A stretch of DNA of 64,000 nucleotides from Guyparkeria hydrothermalis (GTDB taxonomy: Bacteria; Pseudomonadota; Gammaproteobacteria; Halothiobacillales; Halothiobacillaceae). A model generated the notes under the pieces. The model was given only the letters and a program-made list of their open reading frames with translations. It did not search any database and was not told the origin of the DNA. A program made the position numbers and the translations under genes. Shown here in pieces: positions 54,828-64,000 of the stretch (the stretch's first letter is position 1; each line of letters begins with the position of its first letter). The stretch is from NCBI RefSeq assembly GCF_023555385.1, contig NZ_JAJSED010000001.1, forward strand, positions 806,001 to 870,000. The letters run 5' to 3'.

Positions 54828-57203
54828 CTAGACGCCCTGATCGTGCAGCTTTCGCGCGGCATTGGCTTCCTTGCGCCGACGCTTCTCCTCGTACATGGCA
54901 CGGTCGGCGGCCTTCAGCAGCACCTCGGCGGCCTCGCCATCGTCAGGATAGATCGCCATACCGATGCTGGGCTTGATCCGGAGCTCATGGCCCCGCCAGA
55001 CGACGGGGCGATCCAGTTCCACGCGCAGTTTGTCCACGACTGCATCAAGATCCGATCGGGACGTGGGTCGAGCGATCAGCACCGCGAACTCGTCGCCGCC
55101 CAACCGGCTCACCGTATCGGTCTCTCGCATGATGCTCTGCATGCGATTGGCCACCTCACACAGCAGGTGATCACCGGCATCGTGGCCCCAGACGTCATTG
55201 ACCGGCTTGAAGTCGTCCAGGTCGATATAGAGCAACCCGAGCAGGTCACCGTGCCGGCGCGCTTCCTTGATCGCCCGCGACATCCGTTCCTGAAGCAGCA
55301 CGCGGTTGGACAATCCGGTAAGCGCGTCGTGGTGCGCACGCTTCCACATGGCCGCCTCACGTTCCTTGAACAAGGTAATGTCCGTCATCATGCCGACGTA
55401 GCGGGTCGCGCCCCATTCCGAGGTCAACGATGTCAGGGACAGGCGCATCGGAATACGCTCGCCGTCCCGCCGCTTTTGCCAGGTTTCCCCTTCCCAGGCA
55501 CCCTCACGTTCCAGTTCCTTCCAGGCCTCCTCGCAACGCGGTTCACCGGGTTGATCCACGCAGAGGTTCACGGCTGGACGTCCAATAACCTCGTCCGGCG
55601 AATACCCCATCAACTCGGTGAACGCCGGATTGACGCGCAGGATGAGTCCGTCCTCGTCGGTGACCATGATCCCCTCGTGGGTCGATTCGATGATCGCGGC
55701 GGCCTGTCGGCGCTCCTCGTCGGCACGTCGCCGGGCGGTCACATCCTGCACCGTGCCGTAAAGGCGCCGGGGTGCCTCCCTGGGCTCGGCCCGGCCACGC
55801 GACTGGATGAACCGCAGTTTGCCGTCCTTGCGGTAGATCCGATGCTCGACGTTGTAGGCCGTGCCTTCTCGCATGGCCTGCTCCACGGCCGCCTGGATGC
55901 GCTCCCGATCGGCCGGATGGACCGCGTCGAGAAAGAGCTTGTAGGTCGGCTCGACCTCGCCGGGCTCGTAGCCGAAGATGCGGAAGATCTCGTCGGACCA
56001 ACGAACCTCCATCGAGGGCAGCAGACACTCCCAGTTACCCACGTTAGCCAGGCGCTGCGCCTCGCTCAGGCTCTGTTCGCGCTCATGCAGGGAGACCAGC
56101 AGTGCCTCGCGTTCACGCGCGCGTCGCGTCTCGCGACGATCGAGGTTGACGACCAGCACGATGGCCACCAGCAAGAGCAGGCCCGTGAACAGGATCTTGA
56201 ACCATAGGTACTGCCATTCACGCCCCATCGCCGGCGCTTCCTCGTAGCGAACGATGTAGGCACCCCAATCACCGGCAATCGTCTGGATGGGCAGGAAGGC
56301 GACCACCAGTGGTCGACGCTGGTGCAGCGTGACGGCAAAAGCGTCCCATTCGGCCATTTGGGCCGCCACTCGCGTTCGGAGGGACTCGTCGAAATCCGGG
56401 AGACTCTCAAGCAGCCAGCCGTATCCGGGTGGTGTCAACCCCGGATTGGCGACCAGATCGGCATAGCGATCCACGTGAAATTTCGGGTTGAGATTTGCCG
56501 CCAGGTAGTTCCGCGAGATGGCACCTTCCCACCCCTTCTTTCGAACCAGATCCCGATCCACCAGCAGGCGATACAGTCCGTGATCTAGCTCCGAATGGTG
56601 GAGCAGCACGGCGCGGAACGAGAACGACACCTCCACCGAACCGACGAACTCGCCCCGGTGGAACAACGGGTAGACGTGGCGGAAGCCATTGAACAGCCGC
56701 CCTTCCTCGAAGCCGGCGATGGGAGTCTTTTGCTCGTTGACGAATCGCAGACTGGCACGCACGTCCCACAAGGAGTCACCGAAGCGCTCGGGACGATGGA
56801 AACGGAGGAAACTGACCGCACCGGGCAGGTGGAAGTGAAACTGGCGAACCCCCTTGTCCTTCAGACGGGGGTAGAGATCCTCCAGGGAGGCAAAAAGCCG
56901 ATCGCGGAGCACGGCTCGCCGTTCCGGAGCGGACGCCTTGGTCGCCTCGGCCATGATCGCCGTGACATCGGGGCGCTGCAGGCGATCCTCGTAGACCTGA
57001 TCCGCCAGCAGGCCCTGCCAGTCGGCCCAGGCGTCATACTCGGCATGCAGATGGCCCAGGGCCCTTTGCGTCGTGGTGTTCTCGAGCTCCTGGTATCCCT
57101 GCCAGTAGCTCCACACCAGCAGGCCATACCCGACGACGCCGAGTACCAGCGTGATCAGATGGCGCGTATTCCGTCTGACAATCGATTTCTGCCCCAACAG
57201 CAC
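54828..57203 (-). CDS. Membrane diguanylate cyclase: double-Cache-like sensor, two PAS, GGDEF (copy 1 of tandem)
   Basis: A 791-residue protein with the same order as the next gene: helix about 15-34, Cache-like domain about 40-325 (FHFHLPGAVSFLRFHRPERF), helix about 333-353, two PAS domains, and GGDEF at 702-706 in RLGGDEFAVLI. RETD before it is the RxxD site. The start is a GTG at 57203 with GGGAGG close upstream. The 56-base gap to the paralogue suggests one transcript. The closeness of the sensor motifs in the pair indicates local duplication. Confidence 0.9.
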   Translation of the reverse strand: MLLGQKSIVRRNTRHLITLVLGVVGYGLLVWSYWQGYQELENTTTQRALGHLHAEYDAWADWQGLLADQVYEDRLQRPDVTAIMAEATKASAPERRAVLRDRLFASLEDLYPRLKDKGVRQFHFHLPGAVSFLRFHRPERFGDSLWDVRASLRFVNEQKTPIAGFEEGRLFNGFRHVYPLFHRGEFVGSVEVSFSFRAVLLHHSELDHGLYRLLVDRDLVRKKGWEGAISRNYLAANLNPKFHVDRYADLVANPGLTPPGYGWLLESLPDFDESLRTRVAAQMAEWDAFAVTLHQRRPLVVAFLPIQTIAGDWGAYIVRYEEAPAMGREWQYLWFKILFTGLLLLVAIVLVVNLDRRETRRAREREALLVSLHEREQSLSEAQRLANVGNWECLLPSMEVRWSDEIFRIFGYEPGEVEPTYKLFLDAVHPADRERIQAAVEQAMREGTAYNVEHRIYRKDGKLRFIQSRGRAEPREAPRRLYGTVQDVTARRRADEERRQAAAIIESTHEGIMVTDEDGLILRVNPAFTELMGYSPDEVIGRPAVNLCVDQPGEPRCEEAWKELEREGAWEGETWQKRRDGERIPMRLSLTSLTSEWGATRYVGMMTDITLFKEREAAMWKRAHHDALTGLSNRVLLQERMSRAIKEARRHGDLLGLLYIDLDDFKPVNDVWGHDAGDHLLCEVANRMQSIMRETDTVSRLGGDEFAVLIARPTSRSDLDAVVDKLRVELDRPVVWRGHELRIKPSIGMAIYPDDGEAAEVLLKAADRAMYEEKRRRKEANAARKLHDQGV

Positions 57204-57390
57204 ACGCCCTCCCGTCTGGCGTATCGCTCGACCAGGTCCCTGGCGGTTATCCGCGAGCTTCGGTGAAGGTTAGCTCACTTTTGCGCTGGGTTTTTCAGTA
57301 ATGAGCTTCATGCGCACAGGGCAATATAGGGCGATTGACCTCCCTCACGGCAGGGGGCAGCACGACGGAGGGATGGTCTTTGCGCCGTGA

Positions 57391-58692
57391 TCACGAACGG
57401 GGGATGGATGAGACGGCATCAAGGACGTGGGCGGCGCCTTCGCGGATCTCGTCGACGATCCCCTCGACCGAATGCACCTGCTCGCGGCCACGCTCCGCTA
57501 CCAGACTGGCGCTCTCGATGCGCTGGACGATATCGCCGGTGTGGTCGAGGTTGCCCCGGATGACCTCGGCGATCTCGGCGGTGGCCGTACTGGTACGGGC
57601 CGCCAGCTGGCGCACCTCGTCGGCCACCACGGCAAACCCCCGTCCCTGCTCGCCGGCACGCGCCGCCTCGATCGCGGCATTCAGGGCCAGGAGGTTGGTC
57701 TGGTCGGCAACCGCGCGGATGGTCGCGACGATCGTCTCGATGTTCTTTGACTCGGCATCCAGACTGCCGATGACGTCCTTGGCCTCGCCGATCAGGTCAC
57801 GGATCTGCTCCGAGGTCTCGATCGATGTCCGCAGCGACTCGGCGCCGCGCGCGGCGATCTCGGCCGTCTGCTGGGCGGTCGAAGAGGCGATCGCGGACGC
57901 CTCCCGGGTCCGGTCGGCAGCGTGCACCGCGGCGGTGATGTCGGTGGCGAACTTGATCACCTTCTCCACGTCGCCCTTCTGGTCGAACACCGGGTTGTAG
58001 GTGGCCTCCAGCCACAGCTCGTCGCCATTGGACCGCTGCCGGCGAAAACGCCCCGACTTGAAGGCACCGCCCGCGAGCTCTGTCCAGAACTCCGGGTGGT
58101 CCCGGTAGAAGGACTCGTCGCAGAACAGGCGGTGATGACGTCCGCGCACCTCGTCGAGCGAGTAACCCACGGCATGAAGAAAATTGTCGTTCGCGTCGAG
58201 GATCTCGCCGGTCGGTGTGAAGGAAATCACCGCCATCGAGCGATCAAGCGCGTCGAAGACAGCCTCGTGATCCCGCAACTTGCCGGTCCGCCGGGTGACG
58301 TCGGATGCAATTTTGACCACCCGCCCGACAAGGCCTTGCTCGTCCTTGACCGGGAAATAGGTCGCCTCCAGCCACAACCGCTCTCCATCCGCCCGTCGCC
58401 GCGGGAAGGTGCCGCTGTGCGAATGCCCCTGCCGGAGGTCGCTCCAGAACGCCCGATACGTCGACGAGGCAGCGTAATCGTCGTCGCAAAAGAGACGATG
58501 ATGCGCGCCCACCACCTCGCCTCGCGGATAGCCAACCGTCTCGAGAAAGCGCTCATTGACATCCAGGACGACGCCGTCGGGCGAAAATTCGATGTAGGCC
58601 ACGGCATCGCGCACCGCATCGATCACGGCGCGCGTCTCCTGCAATGCCTGGCGGCAATCGGCCAATTCCTCACGCGTACGACGACTGAACAT
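57391..58692 (-). CDS. Soluble chemoreceptor with two PAS domains (BdlA-like)
   Basis: A 433-residue cytoplasmic receptor. Two PAS domains in tandem share a pattern, each with [16 protein letters not shown] (residues about 70 and 190) and [20 protein letters not shown]. The methyl-accepting domain keeps the conserved hairpin tip [20 protein letters not shown]. It has no membrane helix and a shortened C-terminus without a CheR tether. This is the layout of Pseudomonas BdlA, which signals biofilm dispersal. The start at 58692 has CAGGAG upstream. It is followed by the two tandem cyclases, which makes a joint role in c-di-GMP-linked biofilm control likely but inferred. Confidence 0.9.
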   Translation of the reverse strand: MFSRRTREELADCRQALQETRAVIDAVRDAVAYIEFSPDGVVLDVNERFLETVGYPRGEVVGAHHRLFCDDDYAASSTYRAFWSDLRQGHSHSGTFPRRRADGERLWLEATYFPVKDEQGLVGRVVKIASDVTRRTGKLRDHEAVFDALDRSMAVISFTPTGEILDANDNFLHAVGYSLDEVRGRHHRLFCDESFYRDHPEFWTELAGGAFKSGRFRRQRSNGDELWLEATYNPVFDQKGDVEKVIKFATDITAAVHAADRTREASAIASSTAQQTAEIAARGAESLRTSIETSEQIRDLIGEAKDVIGSLDAESKNIETIVATIRAVADQTNLLALNAAIEAARAGEQGRGFAVVADEVRQLAARTSTATAEIAEVIRGNLDHTGDIVQRIESASLVAERGREQVHSVEGIVDEIREGAAHVLDAVSSIPRS

Positions 58693-58748
58693 CCTGACTC
58701 TCCTGGACCGGCCGGGGAACACGTGCCCAGCCCGACCGTTAGGTGTGT

Positions 58749-58777
58749 GTATCGGTATTGTACAACTGTTGTATCGG
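58749..58777. promoter_or_regulatory. Direct repeat GTATCGG flanking TTGTACAA
   Basis: GTATCGG occurs at 58749-58755 and 58771-58777, 22 bases apart (two helical turns), with the palindrome TTGTACAA at 58758-58765 between them. It lies between the receptor and trpB starts and may be a binding site for a dimeric regulator. Confidence 0.4.
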
Positions 58778-58817
58778 CCAAGGATAGCCTCGGCAGGCCC
58801 GGTGATCCGTGCCGGAC

Positions 58818-58846
58818 TTGGCAAGCGGGGTATGGCGTTGGATCAT
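58818..58846 (+). promoter_or_regulatory. Sigma-70 promoter before trpB
   Basis: TTGGCA (58818-58823) and GATCAT (58841-58846) are separated by exactly 17 bases and match the consensus at five and four of six positions. A leader of about 55 bases would follow, with a small hairpin GATGGC/GCCATC near 58856-58875. Confidence 0.5.
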
Positions 58847-58907
58847 GCAAGCAGCGATGGCCTGCGATCGCCATCCCCGAACCAGAACCGACCCGCAGGG
58901 AGTCTCA

Positions 58908-60098
58908 ATGTCTTATCTAAAGGAATTTCCGAACAAAGAAGGCTACTTTGGTGATTTTGGGGGCGCTTTTCTGCCGCCGGAGCTTGAGCCGCACTTCGCC
59001 GAAATTGAGCAGGCCTACCTGCGCCTGATGCGTTCAGCCGATTTCCTCAGCGAACTGCGCTACATCCGCAAGCACTACCAGGGCCGCCCCACCCCGGTGT
59101 ACTACGCCCACAATCTCAGCGAATCGGTCGGCGCGCACATCTACTTAAAGCGCGAGGACCTCAACCATTCCGGCGCGCACAAGCTCAACCACTGCATGGG
59201 CGAGGCACTGCTGGCCAAGCACATGGGCAAGAAGAAGCTGATCGCCGAGACCGGCGCCGGCCAGCACGGCGTGGCACTGGCGACCGCGGCGGCCTACTTC
59301 GGCATGGAGTGCGAGATCCACATGGGCGAGATCGACATCGCCAAGGAAGCGCCCAACGTCACCCGGATGAAGCTTTTGGGCGCGAACGTGGTCCCGGTGG
59401 GCTTCGGCGGGCGCAGCCTCAAGGAAGCGGTCGATTCGGCCTTCCAGAGCTACCTCTCGCAGGCCGACGAGGCGATCTTCGCCATCGGCTCGGTGGTCGG
59501 CCCGCACCCGTTTCCGAAGATGGTGCGCAACTTCCAGTCGGTGATGGGCCTGGAGGCGCGCGAGCAATACCTCGAGATGACCGGCGAGCTGCCGGACCAC
59601 GTCACTGCCTGCGTTGGCGGCGGCTCGAACGCGCTGGGCCTGTTCGCCGGCTTTATCGACGACGACGTCCAACTGCACGGTGTCGAGCCGCTGGGCAAGG
59701 GCACCGAAATGGGCCAGCACTCGGCCACCATGACCTTCGGCAAGCCGGGCATGATCCACGGCTTCAAGTGTCTGCTGCTGAGTGACGAGGAAGGCAACCC
59801 GGCCCCGGTGCACTCGATCGCCTCGGGCCTCGACTACCCGGGCGTGGGCCCCGAGCACTCGCACCTGAAGACTTCCGGGCGGGTGAACTACCACGCGGTC
59901 ACCGACGACGAGACACTCGATGCCTTCTACACGCTCTCGCGCAAGGAAGGCATCATCCCGGCACTGGAATCCGCCCACGCGATCGCCTGGGCGATGAAGT
60001 TCGGTCGGGAAAACCCGGGCGCCACCATCCTGGCCAACCTCTCCGGACGTGGCGACAAGGACATCGACTACGTCACGGAGAACTTCGGTCATGGCTGA
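58908..60098 (+). CDS. trpB: Stand-alone tryptophan synthase beta chain-like protein
   Basis: A 396-residue PLP enzyme that joins indole and serine to tryptophan. The PLP lysine is in [14 protein letters not shown], where most TrpB have [24 protein letters not shown] and the phosphate loop [13 protein letters not shown] are intact, as is [10 protein letters not shown]. No trpA adjoins it, and its next gene is purT, overlapped by eight bases. ATG at 58908 has GGGAG upstream; a longer frame to 58809 crosses the promoter. It may be a second TrpB with an altered partner or substrate. Identity as a TrpB homologue is firm; normal alpha-beta pairing is uncertain. Confidence 0.9.
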   Translation: MSYLKEFPNKEGYFGDFGGAFLPPELEPHFAEIEQAYLRLMRSADFLSELRYIRKHYQGRPTPVYYAHNLSESVGAHIYLKREDLNHSGAHKLNHCMGEALLAKHMGKKKLIAETGAGQHGVALATAAAYFGMECEIHMGEIDIAKEAPNVTRMKLLGANVVPVGFGGRSLKEAVDSAFQSYLSQADEAIFAIGSVVGPHPFPKMVRNFQSVMGLEAREQYLEMTGELPDHVTACVGGGSNALGLFAGFIDDDVQLHGVEPLGKGTEMGQHSATMTFGKPGMIHGFKCLLLSDEEGNPAPVHSIASGLDYPGVGPEHSHLKTSGRVNYHAVTDDETLDAFYTLSRKEGIIPALESAHAIAWAMKFGRENPGATILANLSGRGDKDIDYVTENFGHG

Positions 60099-61302
60099 AC
60101 TCGGCACCATCGAGACCCGCGCGGCCACCATCGGTGCGCCCGGATCGCCGGACGCCCTGCGGCTGATGCTGCTCGGCTCGGGGGAGCTGGGCAAGGAAGT
60201 CGCCATCGAGGCGCAACGCCTCGGGCTGGAGGTGATTGCCGTCGATCGCTATGCCAATGCGCCGGCGATGCAGGTGGCGCACCGCTCCCACGTGATCGAC
60301 ATGCTCGACGGCGCGGCACTCAAGAGCGTGATCACGCAGGAGATGCCCGCGCTGATCGTCCCGGAAATCGAGGCGATCGCGACCCCCACGCTGCTCGAAC
60401 TCGAGGATCAGGGCTTCGTGGTCACGCCCAACGCCCGCGCCGCTCGGCTGACCATGGACCGCGAGGGCATCCGCCGCCTGGCCGCCGAGACGCTCTTACT
60501 GCCCACCAGCCGCTTCGCCTTCGCGGAGACCGAGGATCAGTACTACAACGCGATCGACACCATCGGCACCCCCTGCGTGGTCAAGCCGGTGATGAGCTCC
60601 TCGGGCAAGGGCCAGTCGCTGGTACGCGATTCCTCCGAAGTGCTGCGCGCCTGGCATGCCGCCCAGTCCGGCGGTCGGGCCGGGCGAGGCCGGGTGATCG
60701 TCGAATCGTTCATCGACTTCGACTACGAGATCACCCTGCTCACCGTCCGTCACCGCGACGGCATCACCCTGTGCCCGCCGGTGGGCCACACCCAGGTCGA
60801 CGGTGACTACCGCGAGAGCTGGCAACCGCACCCGATGAGCGAGACCGCCCTGGATCGCGCTGGCGAGATCGCCCGAACGATCGTCGAGGAACTGGGTGGC
60901 TACGGCATCTTCGGCGTGGAGTTGTTCGTCAAGGGCGACGAGGTCTGGTTCAGCGAGGTCTCGCCGCGACCGCACGACACGGGCCTGGTGACACTGGTGT
61001 CGCAGGACCTGTCGGAGTTCGCCCTGCACCTGCGCGCCATGCTGGGCCTGCCGATCCCTGCGATCGCACAGACCGCCCCCTCGGCCTCCTGCGCAATCGT
61101 GCGCGAGGGCGAAACCGATCACCCGCAACTGATCGGCGCGGCGGCGGCCCTGACCGAACCGGGCACGGAACTGCGCCTGTTCGGCAAGCCGGCCGTCCAT
61201 GGCAAGCGCCGGCTCGGTGTGGCCCTGGCCCGCGGCGAGTCGATCGAGCAGGCACGCGAGCGCGCTCGTCGTGCCGCGGGATCGGTACAGCTCAAGCCCT
61301 GA
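60091..61302 (+). CDS. purT: Formate-dependent GAR transformylase
   Basis: A 403-residue ATP-grasp enzyme of purine synthesis that formylates glycinamide ribonucleotide with formate and ATP. Signatures are [33 protein letters not shown] and [16 protein letters not shown]. The ATG at 60091 is inside the end of trpB (eight-base overlap) with GGAG ten bases upstream, so translation is probably coupled. It is an alternative to the folate-dependent PurN. The pairing with trpB is unusual. Confidence 0.97.
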   Translation: MAELGTIETRAATIGAPGSPDALRLMLLGSGELGKEVAIEAQRLGLEVIAVDRYANAPAMQVAHRSHVIDMLDGAALKSVITQEMPALIVPEIEAIATPTLLELEDQGFVVTPNARAARLTMDREGIRRLAAETLLLPTSRFAFAETEDQYYNAIDTIGTPCVVKPVMSSSGKGQSLVRDSSEVLRAWHAAQSGGRAGRGRVIVESFIDFDYEITLLTVRHRDGITLCPPVGHTQVDGDYRESWQPHPMSETALDRAGEIARTIVEELGGYGIFGVELFVKGDEVWFSEVSPRPHDTGLVTLVSQDLSEFALHLRAMLGLPIPAIAQTAPSASCAIVREGETDHPQLIGAAAALTEPGTELRLFGKPAVHGKRRLGVALARGESIEQARERARRAAGSVQLKP

Positions 61303-61360
61303 TCAACCACCGCCGTTGAGCCATACTCCGGCAGATGAAGACAAACGGAGCATCGCCAAC

Positions 61361-62299
61361 ATGAGCACGCGCCAGATCATCCGGCTAGACGGCAGCGGCG
61401 GCCGAACCTCTCCTCACCGAGAACCGGTCGGTAGCTGGATCCAGTTGAACTGGGAGGATCGGGACGACCGCGCCTGGCTGGAGGACGAGGCCGGCGTGGA
61501 CGAGCTGGTCGCCGACAGCCTGCTCGCCGAGGACACCCGGCCCCGGGTCGTCGAGCACGAGAATGGCCTGATCCTGATCCTGCGCGGGGTGAACCTGAAC
61601 CCCGGCCAAGACCCCGAGGACATGATCTCCCTGCGCCTGTGGTTCGACGGCGAGCGCCTGATCAGCACCTCACGCTACCCGCTGCGGACGGTCGCTGGCA
61701 TCGTCGAACGACTCGACGAGGGCACCGGGCCGGCCTCGCTTGCCGAACTGCTGCTGGAGCTGATCGAGGGCCTGACCGACCGCATCGACGAGCTGATCGA
61801 ATCCATCGAGGAGGAAATCGACGAGCTCGAAGCCGCGCTGCTTGAAGGGGCTGACCGCGAACTGCGCGACCAGATCGGCCAGGTGCGCCGCACCGTCATC
61901 GTGATCCGGCGCTATCTCGCGCCCGAGCGTGATGCCCTGGTGCGCCTGACCAGCATCAACCGTCCCATCTTGGCGGAACTGGACCGCGGCCGGATTCGCG
62001 AACAGGCCGATGCACTGACACGTCTGGTCGAGGATCTGGACATGGCGCGTGAGCGCGGCTCCATGATTCACGAGCAGCTGCTCACACGCCTGTCGGACCA
62101 GCTCAACACCCGCATGTACCTGCTGTCGATCGTCGCGGCGATCTTCCTGCCGCTGGGCTTTCTCACCGGCCTGTTCGGCATCAATGTCGGCGGCATGCCG
62201 TGGGTGGAAACGGATCTCGGCTTCTGGTGGGTCACGCTTCTGGTCGCGCTCATCGCCGGAGGGCTGGGCATCTGGCTCAAGCGCCGACGCTGGTTCTAG
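61361..62299 (+). CDS. CorA/ZntB-family metal ion transporter
   Basis: A 312-residue protein. The large cytoplasmic N-terminal domain ends in long acidic coiled helices (LIESIEEEIDELEAALLE). Two membrane helices close the protein, with the loop FGINVGGMPW after the first. The GxN motif reads GIN followed by VGG, as in ZntB zinc transporters, rather than GMN of CorA magnesium channels. The start at 61361 has GGAG about ten bases upstream. It lies 58 bases after purT and is convergent with the ZIP gene four bases away. Confidence 0.88.
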   Translation: MSTRQIIRLDGSGGRTSPHREPVGSWIQLNWEDRDDRAWLEDEAGVDELVADSLLAEDTRPRVVEHENGLILILRGVNLNPGQDPEDMISLRLWFDGERLISTSRYPLRTVAGIVERLDEGTGPASLAELLLELIEGLTDRIDELIESIEEEIDELEAALLEGADRELRDQIGQVRRTVIVIRRYLAPERDALVRLTSINRPILAELDRGRIREQADALTRLVEDLDMARERGSMIHEQLLTRLSDQLNTRMYLLSIVAAIFLPLGFLTGLFGINVGGMPWVETDLGFWWVTLLVALIAGGLGIWLKRRRWF

Positions 62300-62303
62300 G
62301 CTC

Positions 62304-63137
62304 TCACCCCAGCGCCACGTCCAGAACCATCATCACGGTGAAGCCGCCGATCACGCCCAGCGTGGCGGCATCGGCATGTCCGCTGCGCTGCGCCTCGGGG
62401 ATCACCTCCTCGACCACGACGAAGATCATCGCCCCGGCAGCGAAGGCAAGCGCGTACGGCAGGACCGGCTCCCAGAACAGCACCGCCGCCGCACCGATCA
62501 CCCCGGCAATCGGCTCGACCGCGCCGGACAGCTGCCCGTACCAGAAGCTCTTGAACCGTCCCACGCCTTCCCGGCGCAACGGCATGGCCACGGCCATGCC
62601 TTCGGGGAAGTTCTGGATACCGATGCCGACGGCCAGCGCGATCGCCGCTCCCAGGCTCGCATTATCGAAACCATGAGCCAGCGCCCCGAAGGCAACGCCG
62701 ATCGCCAGTCCCTCAGGAATGTTATGAAGGGTGATCGCAAGCACCAGCAGCGTCGTGCGCCGCCAGGTCGTCGAGAGGCCCTCGGCTTCGTCAATCGGCG
62801 CATTGAGATGCAAGTGCGGCAGAATCATATCGGTGCCCCGCAGGAACACCGCTCCGAGCAGGAACCCGACGGCGGCCGGGAACCAGGCCGGCACCGCCAG
62901 ATCAGCGGCCATCTCGATCGAGGGCGCCAGCAGCGACCAGAAGCTCGCCGCAATCATCACCCCGCCCGTGAATCCCAGCAGAACGTCCAGCAGACGGCGA
63001 TTTTCGCGGTCCGTGAAGAAGACCGGCAGGGCGCCGGCCGCCGTCATGCCCCAAGTGAACAGGGTGGCGACCAACGCCTGCATCACCGGCGAGGCACCGA
63101 GAAAGGCCTCGACCGGGCTCGTCATGAACTCGGGCAT
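62304..63137 (-). CDS. ZIP-family divalent metal transporter
   Basis: A 277-residue membrane protein of the ZIP/ZupT family with eight helices. The metal site motifs are [17 protein letters not shown] (helix 4) and [14 protein letters not shown] (helix 5). A short histidine loop (LPHLHLNAP) lies before helix 4. Such proteins import zinc, and in some cases iron or manganese. It is convergent with the CorA/ZntB gene, so two metal transporters are adjacent but not co-transcribed. Confidence 0.92.
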   Translation of the reverse strand: MPEFMTSPVEAFLGASPVMQALVATLFTWGMTAAGALPVFFTDRENRRLLDVLLGFTGGVMIAASFWSLLAPSIEMAADLAVPAWFPAAVGFLLGAVFLRGTDMILPHLHLNAPIDEAEGLSTTWRRTTLLVLAITLHNIPEGLAIGVAFGALAHGFDNASLGAAIALAVGIGIQNFPEGMAVAMPLRREGVGRFKSFWYGQLSGAVEPIAGVIGAAAVLFWEPVLPYALAFAAGAMIFVVVEEVIPEAQRSGHADAATLGVIGGFTVMMVLDVALG

Positions 63138-63300
63138 CCAGACTCCTGTACAACGTTCATGGTGGACCCCATCGCGCGGACAGGCGGGCCGTCCGTTTCT
63201 CAGGATAGCGCGCAGATCCCATGACGTGTGGCGAGCGTGCAGTTTTGCCCGCCGATTACTAATCTCGGGACCACTGACAAGTCAATGACATGGAGGCCGC

Positions 63301-64000
63301 GTGAACCAGTCTACGCGTGCCCGGCAGCCAACGTCCGCAGAGCGGCCGACGGTGAAACGGATTCCCCTTTCTCGACAGGCGCCCCGAGCGGTCGTCGCCC
63401 TGTGGCTGTTTCTGGGCGGCGCCCTCGCCCCACCGGCACCAGCCATTCCGGCCACCTCAACCGCCACGCCCTCCCTCGACCGCGCGTCGATATTGTTTGC
63501 CGGATCCCGGAACTACCCACCCTTCGAATGGGAGACCACCGATGGCGAGGCAAAGGGCTTTCTGATCGAGCTTGAGGACACCCTCGCCGCTCAGGCCGGC
63601 ATTACGGCCCGGCACCAGCAAATGGAATGGCGCCTGGCGCCCTACGCGCTCGACCACGGCGAAGTCGATGCCGTGCCCATGTTCATCTCCGAGGAGCGCC
63701 GCAAGCGTTTCCGCTTTACCGACCCGTTCTACTACGTCACCCACGCGATCTATGGCCGCCGCAACGGCCCGACGGCTGGCGACGTTGCAGACCTCGCGGG
63801 ACATTCCGTCGCCGTGGTGGGCAATAGCTACGCCGCCGAGCAACTGCGCGGGGCCGCGCAAACGGTCCAACACCTGGAACTGGAGGACATCGCGACCGCT
63901 CTCCGTGCCGTGGATAACGGACGAGCAGACTTCGCCGTGCTGGCCACCCACACAACGCGCCGCCTGATTGCCGACATGGACCTGGCAATCGACCAGGTCA
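63301..64000 (+). CDS. Periplasmic solute-binding-domain protein (3' end outside window)
   Basis: The frame runs open past the right edge; 233 codons are present. GTG at 63301 has GGAGG four bases upstream. The N-terminus is a basic region followed by a hydrophobic segment (VVALWLFLGGAL) and an APPAPA-type cleavage region. A type-3 extracellular solute-binding domain follows (FAGSRNYPPFEWET, FTDPFYYVTHAIYGR). Such domains are found alone or as sensors of membrane kinases, cyclases and phosphodiesterases. With several c-di-GMP genes nearby, a signalling protein is likely but cannot be shown here. Confidence 0.82.
   Translation, partial: MNQSTRARQPTSAERPTVKRIPLSRQAPRAVVALWLFLGGALAPPAPAIPATSTATPSLDRASILFAGSRNYPPFEWETTDGEAKGFLIELEDTLAAQAGITARHQQMEWRLAPYALDHGEVDAVPMFISEERRKRFRFTDPFYYVTHAIYGRRNGPTAGDVADLAGHSVAVVGNSYAAEQLRGAAQTVQHLELEDIATALRAVDNGRADFAVLATHTTRRLIADMDLAIDQV

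Overview
The window is about 64 kb of GC-rich, densely packed chromosomal DNA from a free-living proteobacterium, most probably a gammaproteobacterium. It has GatCAB, MreBCD and Hsp33, a TonB-dependent copper receptor, Amt, three diguanylate cyclases and a BdlA-like chemoreceptor. A YeeE/YedE sulfur-compound permease and many acidic proteins would fit a salt-tolerant sulfur oxidiser of the Halothiobacillus/Guyparkeria kind, but that placement is a guess. I see no rRNA, tRNA, CRISPR array, insertion sequence, phage gene or integrase. Most long ORFs opposite real genes are GC-rich shadows.

Layout. 1-8.6 kb (minus): glucokinase (cut by the left edge), coupled to a full-length relative of eukaryotic phosphorylase kinase alpha/beta, then hslO and gatC-gatA-gatB. 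9-11.4 kb (plus): mreBCD. 11.4-17 kb: dgkA, gcvH, copper receptor, a sensor-less sigma-54 activator, cca. 17-22 kb (minus): metE of different base composition, a CHASE-PAS-GGDEF cyclase, a 49-residue membrane peptide. 22-28 kb (minus): ROK sugar kinase, one-cysteine Tpx, HAD protein, Mrp ATPase, ppsA. 28-36.5 kb: MBL-fold protein with lost zinc histidines, Rof-like gene with membrane protein, pirin with glutathionyl-hydroquinone reductase, YeeE permease, autotransporter-like outer-membrane protein, lipoprotein. 36.7-46 kb: Na/Pi cotransporter, katG, phospholipase D-like protein, a Pcm-erythromycin-esterase fusion, and amt with readable NtrC and sigma-54 sites. 46-52 kb: P-type Ca-like ATPase, then an operon of an ATP-grasp ligase and an S15/CocE hydrolase. 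52-58.7 kb (minus): BdlA-like receptor followed by two tandem paralogous dCache-PAS-PAS-GGDEF cyclases. 58.9-63 kb: stand-alone trpB overlapping purT, a CorA/ZntB transporter and a convergent ZIP transporter. The right edge cuts a periplasmic solute-binding-domain gene.

How genes may work together. Glk, the PHK-like protein, the ROK kinase and PpsA concern glucose, glycogen and gluconeogenesis. Three GGDEF proteins, all with a complete GGDEF and an RxxD inhibitory site, plus the BdlA-like receptor, make the window rich in biofilm and c-di-GMP control. KatG, Tpx, pirin and the hydroquinone reductase concern oxidative and quinone stress. The copper receptor, P-type ATPase, ZIP and CorA/ZntB proteins concern metals. 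The least explained items are the PHK-like/glk unit, the ATP-grasp/S15 pair, the BdlA-cyclase cluster and the autotransporter-like protein.
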